Of a stretch of 64,000 bases of DNA, positions 58,805-64,000 are shown one piece after another. Numbering within the stretch: position 1 is the stretch's first letter; each line of letters begins with the position of its first letter. A program made the translations under genes and the position numbers. The notes under the pieces are model-generated. The model had not been told where the DNA came from, searched no databases, and saw only the letters and a list, made by a program, of their open reading frames with translations. The stretch lies in assembly GCA_914767715.1 (NCBI GenBank), contig OU612072.1, forward strand, positions 10,790,001 through 10,854,000, given 5' to 3'. The stretch is from Membranipora membranacea. Taxonomy: Eukaryota; Bryozoa; Gymnolaemata; Cheilostomatida; Membraniporidae.

Positions 58805-61159
58805 GTGATATTTGATCATTTTTCTGTAATAATTTTGATTGTGTTTTCAGATCTTTTGCTGTGAGTGGTGACATACTGCATATTGAGTTTATTCAAAGGG
58901 TGACTATGTGAGAGTTTTCTGAAGTCAACTACACATTGGTAATCTGTTCTAATTTTTTCGATCTTGAAGGCCTGGAGCAGGAAGATTTCTTGCAGCTTGT
59001 GTTAGTAAGCTCTTTATTGCTGAATTCTCATTTCTAGAAAATGTTCTCCCACCAAAAAAAACAATTCGCCACAACTAGATTTATTTTGGAGAAGAAATGT
59101 TATATCAAGATTCATGAAGCATCAAGGCTTCACAACAATATGGCATCAATCCTAGCAAGTTGCGACTTTGATCAGAACAGGGAGAATGGAAGGAATAGGA
59201 GCCTGCATATATATTCATTAGCTAATCCAAGACAAGCACTAGTGCAATGAAGTATTTCAAAATATATACCACATCCACCTTGTGTGATTTATCAATGAGA
59301 TATGCAAATACAAAAATGTTTTGTTAGAAATTAATACAGGTTACTTGAAGTCTTGGTCTGAATAAGTTATAACAACAAAGTAGTGCTAATGACACTCATT
59401 CACTATCCATAAAAGGCCATACTGCTCCTAATTTTACTGCTGAATATGCAACACACTGTAAGTTCCCGGGCCTTCTAGTGAGAGTAGGTTTGTAGCTGAT
59501 ATATAATTTGAGAGCTCTCATCACCTGCTAAATATACATGATTTGAGAATGAACAGATTCACAAACAAAATTCAATTCTCTTAAAACATATATCCCGGTA
59601 AAACGTCCTTATCAAGATGAATTCTTTTTGCTCTGAAAATTATATTGTCCTCTCATTAGTTTTATTGAGTCATAAAGAAGAATTATTTTATTCTATAACC
59701 AAATAATGATGCGATAGTATTGATTTTCTTTCCATTGGTATATCCTCGATTTCTCATTGAGGAAGTTTTTCACCAACAAGCATTCAATAAAGCGGTTTAG
59801 AGTATAGAGCGCAATTCCGAAACAAAAAACATCCATACTCTTCCATGATGACAGCCATCATGTTTAAGTCATTTCTATGTAAAGGTTCAAATGTTGTGAT
59901 AAAAATGCAATTATTTTTTTTTCCAAGGAGATTTTATCAATATGCAATGAAGACTATTGAATGTAGGTAAACAGCCATCTGCAAAACTACTGGCATTTAT
60001 AATTAAATGACGATTTTAGCATTTCCAAGTGTATTGGCCATATTATATCCGAAGACTAGTCCCACTACCCATGCCCCTAATCAGGTTACAGAGAGTTGAC
60101 ATAACACTCGAAGGCTTAACACCATTTTATTGCTGATATCCAAACATGGCTCTGTGTGCTTGATTCCACATTTGTCAAACGCCATTTGAGAGAAGTTAGA
60201 GAGGCCAAAACTTTCTAAGGGTGATGATGCTTTTCATCGACAATGCTTGGGAGCCCATGGGTGTAAAAAATAGTCGATTGCATCACTCATGCAGACCTCC
60301 CATGTGCTCTGCCTGACCAACCAACAACATTATATTTACCAAACACAAATATCTCAGATCGCATATCAAATCAGGTCTGTAGTTCTAGGGGAGGCAGGGA
60401 TGCTCTGCCTCCTATAGAGTTCTCAACATATTCCGTGTCTGAATCAGCTCATTTGGACTTCCACATGCTATTTATATCATTAAACACTTTGAAGGGTATT
60501 ATCCTCAGACTTCACAGCGGGAGCTTCCAATACCCAACATGGTTCTAATTCTCACCGTAAAGAAATTCTGCCTGCTCAACTATTAACTACGGCCCTGCCA
60601 ATTTCTAACCTAAAAATATCAAAACAACAACAAAAGAGCATATGTTTCGAAATCTAATTTACTTGTTTCGCACTGCTGTGGTATATTTTATACAGCCTCA
60701 TTTGCTTTGAATGGCTGGTGAATTAAATAAAATCAATTTAAATTAGTTGACACTGGTGAACAACCTTGACTGCCATTTTGTTTGAAAATATTTTGTGTCA
60801 CTAAGATAATGTATTGGTTTGGATATAAATAATCAACAGCTGGGAAGCTTTCTTAAGGCTTAGGAAAAAAACATAACATAGTGACCCTTGGTGTCAATAG
60901 CATGATAGCATGTACGTCACCGGTGAAAAGAAACATTGCCAATATAGGTTTGATCAAGAAAAGTCAGCATACAATGTTGGAATGACCTGCTTTCACCTTG
61001 AAGATGGATCGATGAAAACTGCTCCTGTTTATTAAATGGTCTTTATGAATTTACAGATCATTTTCTATTCCTTACATAAGTAGAAACAAATATCTGCCAG
61101 TGAGCTTGACTGGTAATTGGCTTTACAACTTGTTGAATGATTTTATAGCTTAATTTTAG
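58805..61159. other. No clear gene; region upstream of a terminal exon
   Basis: No convincing exon. Upstream exons of the tyrosine-rich exon at 61160 should lie here or be spliced from further left. Confidence 0.4.
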
Positions 61160-61338
61160 CGATTGGCTTGAGTGTCCTAAACAAATTTGGTTATTATCCT
61201 CTCTCTGTCTATGAGCATACAACTCCCTCACTGTGGCATTATACAGAGACAGAAACAGGAGATCAGTCATCCTTTGAAGACACAGATGCCGACAACTATA
61301 GCACCTATAACGGCCAATCTGGCTGGGAACCAAGCTAA
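61160..61338 (+). CDS. Tyrosine-rich acidic terminal exon (cytoplasmic-tail type)
   Basis: Follows a TAATTTTAG acceptor, enters in phase 1 and is open for 58 codons to a TAA at 61336-61338. It is rich in Tyr, Thr, Asp and Glu: FGYYPLSVYEHTT, LWHYTETETGDQ, DNYSTYNGQ. Several Tyr-x-x-hydrophobic contexts suggest a signalling tail (inference). It may be the last exon of a membrane receptor gene whose other exons are not recognised. Compare the tyrosine-rich exon at 20832. Confidence 0.42.
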
Positions 61339-61824
61339 TCCTTGTATCAAATTATCAGTACAGCAGCTTAAAGTAAAGGTCTAAAGCTATTCCTTGGCCT
61401 TTCGGACTATCTTTCAATGATGAATGGATATTACATTTGATGTTTTTTAGCATTTTTTTCTCAAGCTACGCTGGTAGGCTTGTTGTGGACACAACTTAGT
61501 GCAACATATATCATCACTAGGAAGACAGTTAAAAACTTTCTTTCACTATGAATTCCTGTCTGCGCTCCTTCAGACTCGAATCTGTGGTTATTCTGTCCGG
61601 TAATCACTCTGGGAAAAATTTATTACTGAAATAGTAAATATTTTACGAGGGTGAAGCAGAAATAATGTTAGAATAATTTCATTTTTTCTGGCCAGATGAT
61701 CTCAAAAATACATATATTCAGTGACAGGGGATATTGAGGTGGTAATAAAACTATGATGAATAATATCAGCTATATGAGGTCAATACTAGAGGCTAGAAGC
61801 TAACTGATAAACAAGTCAGACAGC
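61339..61824. other. Intergenic, convergent gene ends
   Basis: Lies between a plus-strand terminal exon and a minus-strand terminal exon. No coding content. Confidence 0.45.
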
Positions 61825-63824
61825 CTATTGTATGAGACAGGCTTTACTGACAGGGTCTGCTAAATTTTCGTCGTCTCCCTCGACAGTGTAGCGGTCTGGT
61901 AGTCCAGCTATGGACTTTCTTCTATTGGCGTTCCTTTCAGCCCTCTCCTGACTTGTCTCTGCGGCAGATGGTGACACAAGACTTCCTGCCCGACGCCTTT
62001 GTAGTCGGGAACGTTTTTCTGAAAGGCTATTGTCACTTTTTGGAATAACTTTGTGTTGATGAATTTCAGGATTCCCATCAGCTTTTTCTTCTTGTAAGAT
62101 ATCAGTATTGTTGTTTTTGTCATTAGTTGAACGATTAGCTGGTTTCTTTTGCAGTGCAGACTGCTCTAATGACTGAACCTAAAACATCACAATCAGACAA
62201 AATATGAGTCGCATGAGAACAGCCAATGTGTTAGATAGATTGGTTATACAATAGCTTCATGACTAATACTGTCGGAAATTCGGAAATTTAAGAGTGCCTA
62301 TGAGCATAAGAAAGTGATTGAAACAACATCAGCTTCATGAAGTAAGCTTATCCTAGCGGTAAGAGGCCAAGCCATCGCTGCAAATGCGTTTCAAGCATTG
62401 TTTAGCAGATTAAAGAGAACTACTGGGCCTGAAACATGTAAGATACAAAATTGTGTGCAGTTTTTTTTGGTGGTATTACTTCACAACATCATCTTTCATT
62501 GAAAAACCGCTGGTCATTCTTGTGGTAAAACCAGACTAGCCAGATAGTTGCATCATAATTATTAAACAAAGACTATATAACAATGTTCGGCTAACTTAAA
62601 ATATTTTACCGAAATGATTCTCAGCAATATTTACTAAATGCCCAGGTTCAGCTCTAGAAACTTCCGAATCTGGACTACTTTAATGATCTTTTTTTCTTAC
62701 AAGATTTGAAAAATAACATCATCAACATACTCTATTTTTCAGATTAAGGATAATCCTCTCCTTCTCTAGTAGAGACTGGTGAGCATTAGCCAGCTTTTCC
62801 TGTACTCTGTACATATCACTGGTCAGCTTCTTCACTTTGCTGTCGGAATGGTGCCTGTAAAGAACGGATCACAAAGGATTACCGACACTGTTTGGTTACT
62901 GAGAGAAACTCTATAACTGTATGCGTAGGGACAATAACAAAGCTGAAAAGTTGTGCACTTTTTTTTTCTCGATTTTATCAAACAGTCGATCATTTATGCT
63001 CTGTAATGAGTATTAGCTGTTGACACCAGGTTGTCAACAAGTCAATCACTTTTGCATTTGAGAGCTCCTATGTACGTTATCATTAGGCTTGAATCCTCGC
63101 ATCTGAAACCTTTTGAGTGTAACCATTTTTTTCGGCTCACTTCAATAACGCAGCAATATATAACCTCGATACCAATGTTTATAGTTGTCTATTATTGCAA
63201 CCGCACTATAACACAGCGCACATAGTAGGAAAATGATACCAGACTTTATTAAAAGGCATTTATTGTAAATTATGAAGTTGTATCAGCCTCATCGGCCTAA
63301 TCAGCCTAGAACTTAGCATGGTATTGACTCACGCAGAGAGAAAAAACACAACTCACTGTTTTGCAAGAATCTCATAGACATCTAACCCTGATGTACTGTA
63401 CTGTATCAGAAGTTGGCGTATGTTCATTTCTTCCTCTTTGGCTCGGAGTTGTCTGTCCATGATTGTCAGTTGCTGCAAAGGAAGATATGTTGCAATATTC
63501 AATGGAATGCAGTGTTCACATTCTAGCGAGAGGAGAGGATTTAAGCGCAGAAAATGCAGGAGCCTTGCGAATCATTACTACTTTATTATTGATTATTTTG
63601 TACTTGATCGAACAATGCTTTCTAACTAATTGTTTATTGATATTGATTTTGTGAAGTTTGGTGCCATTACAAAACATATTGTAAGTTAAAGTAAATTTTG
63701 AGAGTAGATACAAGCAAAGAAGTCTTTGATGAAGAGCAAGCTTTGAATACTTCATTGCAACTATCATCAATGGGAGTTGTTTGCTCACAAAATACTGAGC
63801 TCTTACCACTTGATCGCTGCAACT
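61825..63824 (-). CDS. Spliced coiled-coil protein, 3' exons (gene continues beyond the window)
   Basis: Exons with GT-AG borders and fully matching phases: 63357-63472 (TTTGCAG acceptor; AACA-GTGAGT donor), 62731-62854 (TTTACAG; AGA-GTATGT), and terminal 61825-62178 (GTTTTAG; TAG stop at 61825). A possible 18-nt microexon is 63807-63824. The first two encode heptad-like coiled coil (DRQLRAKEEEMNIRQLLIQY, then VKKLTSDMYRVQEKLANAH, SLLEKERIILNLKNR). The last is a polar, basic tail with SEKRSRLQRRRAGS and RRKSIAGLPDRYTVEG, which includes RRxS kinase-site contexts. A cytoskeletal or centrosomal role would fit, but I do not recognise the family. Confidence 0.7.
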
Positions 63825-63890
63825 CTAGCAATCACAATGTATGTGTATAAATGTTGTTAGAAGATTTTCTCGCTGTGGTACTCATAACTG

Positions 63891-63999
63891 AGATCAAGTT
63901 TGCTCCATTTTTCCCCTGTTGGAATTGCCCCCCACCCTCTACTGACACGCCGTAGAGGGCGGCAATTCCAACGGGGGGAAAATGGAGCAAACTTGATCT
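63891..63999. repeat. Long hairpin (~50-bp arms) at the window edge
   Basis: AGATCAAGTTTGCTCCATTT and its continuation through CCCTGTTGGAATTGCC pair with the inverted sequence ending AAATGGAGCAAACTTGATCT, around a spacer near 63942-63950 (TGACACGCC). A few mismatches. Typical of a small fold-back element. It may extend past the window. Confidence 0.9.
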
Positions 64000-64000
64000 A

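Noticed and set aside
61058-61333. Minus-strand 91-codon frame
   Set aside because: Antisense to the tyrosine-rich exon, which has a proper acceptor and stop; treated as a shadow.

Overview
The window looks like AT-rich genomic DNA of an invertebrate animal. It has short GT-AG introns, small exons encoding membrane and coiled-coil proteins, 3' ends of non-LTR retrotransposons, tRNA-derived repeats, a MITE-like element, simple-sequence tracts and one large integrated virus-like transposon. I cannot name the species. No bacterial gene layout, CRISPR array, rRNA or intact tRNA gene was seen.

The central feature is a degraded Maverick/Polinton (adintovirus-like) element at about 21.35-42.11 kb. 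Inverted repeats of 1.2-1.4 kb bound it. Inside, a minus-strand block carries, from high to low coordinate: protein-primed family-B DNA polymerase, FtsK/HerA-type packaging ATPase, a small basic/hydrophobic protein with a KGGF motif, a conserved unnamed protein, a retroviral-type integrase with C-terminal chromodomain, a penton-like minor capsid protein, a small pVI/pX-like virion protein, the double-jelly-roll major capsid protein and an adenain-like cysteine protease. This is the standard Polinton core set for replication, packaging, integration and virion building. Nearly all of these genes carry frameshifts or stops, and a 1.8 kb non-LTR retrotransposon has landed inside the major capsid gene. 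The copy is a molecular fossil.

Upstream of the polymerase the element has cargo outside the core set: a dUTPase relic with all five family motifs recognisable, and a gene that appears to be split by spliceosomal introns and carries a basic nuclear-localisation-like stretch. Two plus-strand genes next to the right repeat encode a small intact helical protein and a single-pass membrane protein.

Outside the element, host-like exons occur on both sides. A tyrosine-rich cytoplasmic-type exon lies just left of the element (20.83-21.13 kb). Transmembrane, stalk and CUB-domain exons lie just right of it (42.5-44.9 kb), all on the plus strand. The simplest reading is that the Polinton inserted into an intron of a type II membrane CUB protein gene. 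Further right are a cysteine-rich type I receptor-like gene (57.5-58.8 kb), a tyrosine-rich terminal exon (61.2 kb) and a minus-strand coiled-coil gene (61.8-63.8 kb, continuing off the window). The left 20 kb is mostly repeats: copies of the Polinton terminal repeat at 8.5 and 10.2-11.2 kb, a 350-bp tandem array, an L2-like retrotransposon tail, a GAGGAC minisatellite, a MITE-like element and several large hairpins.
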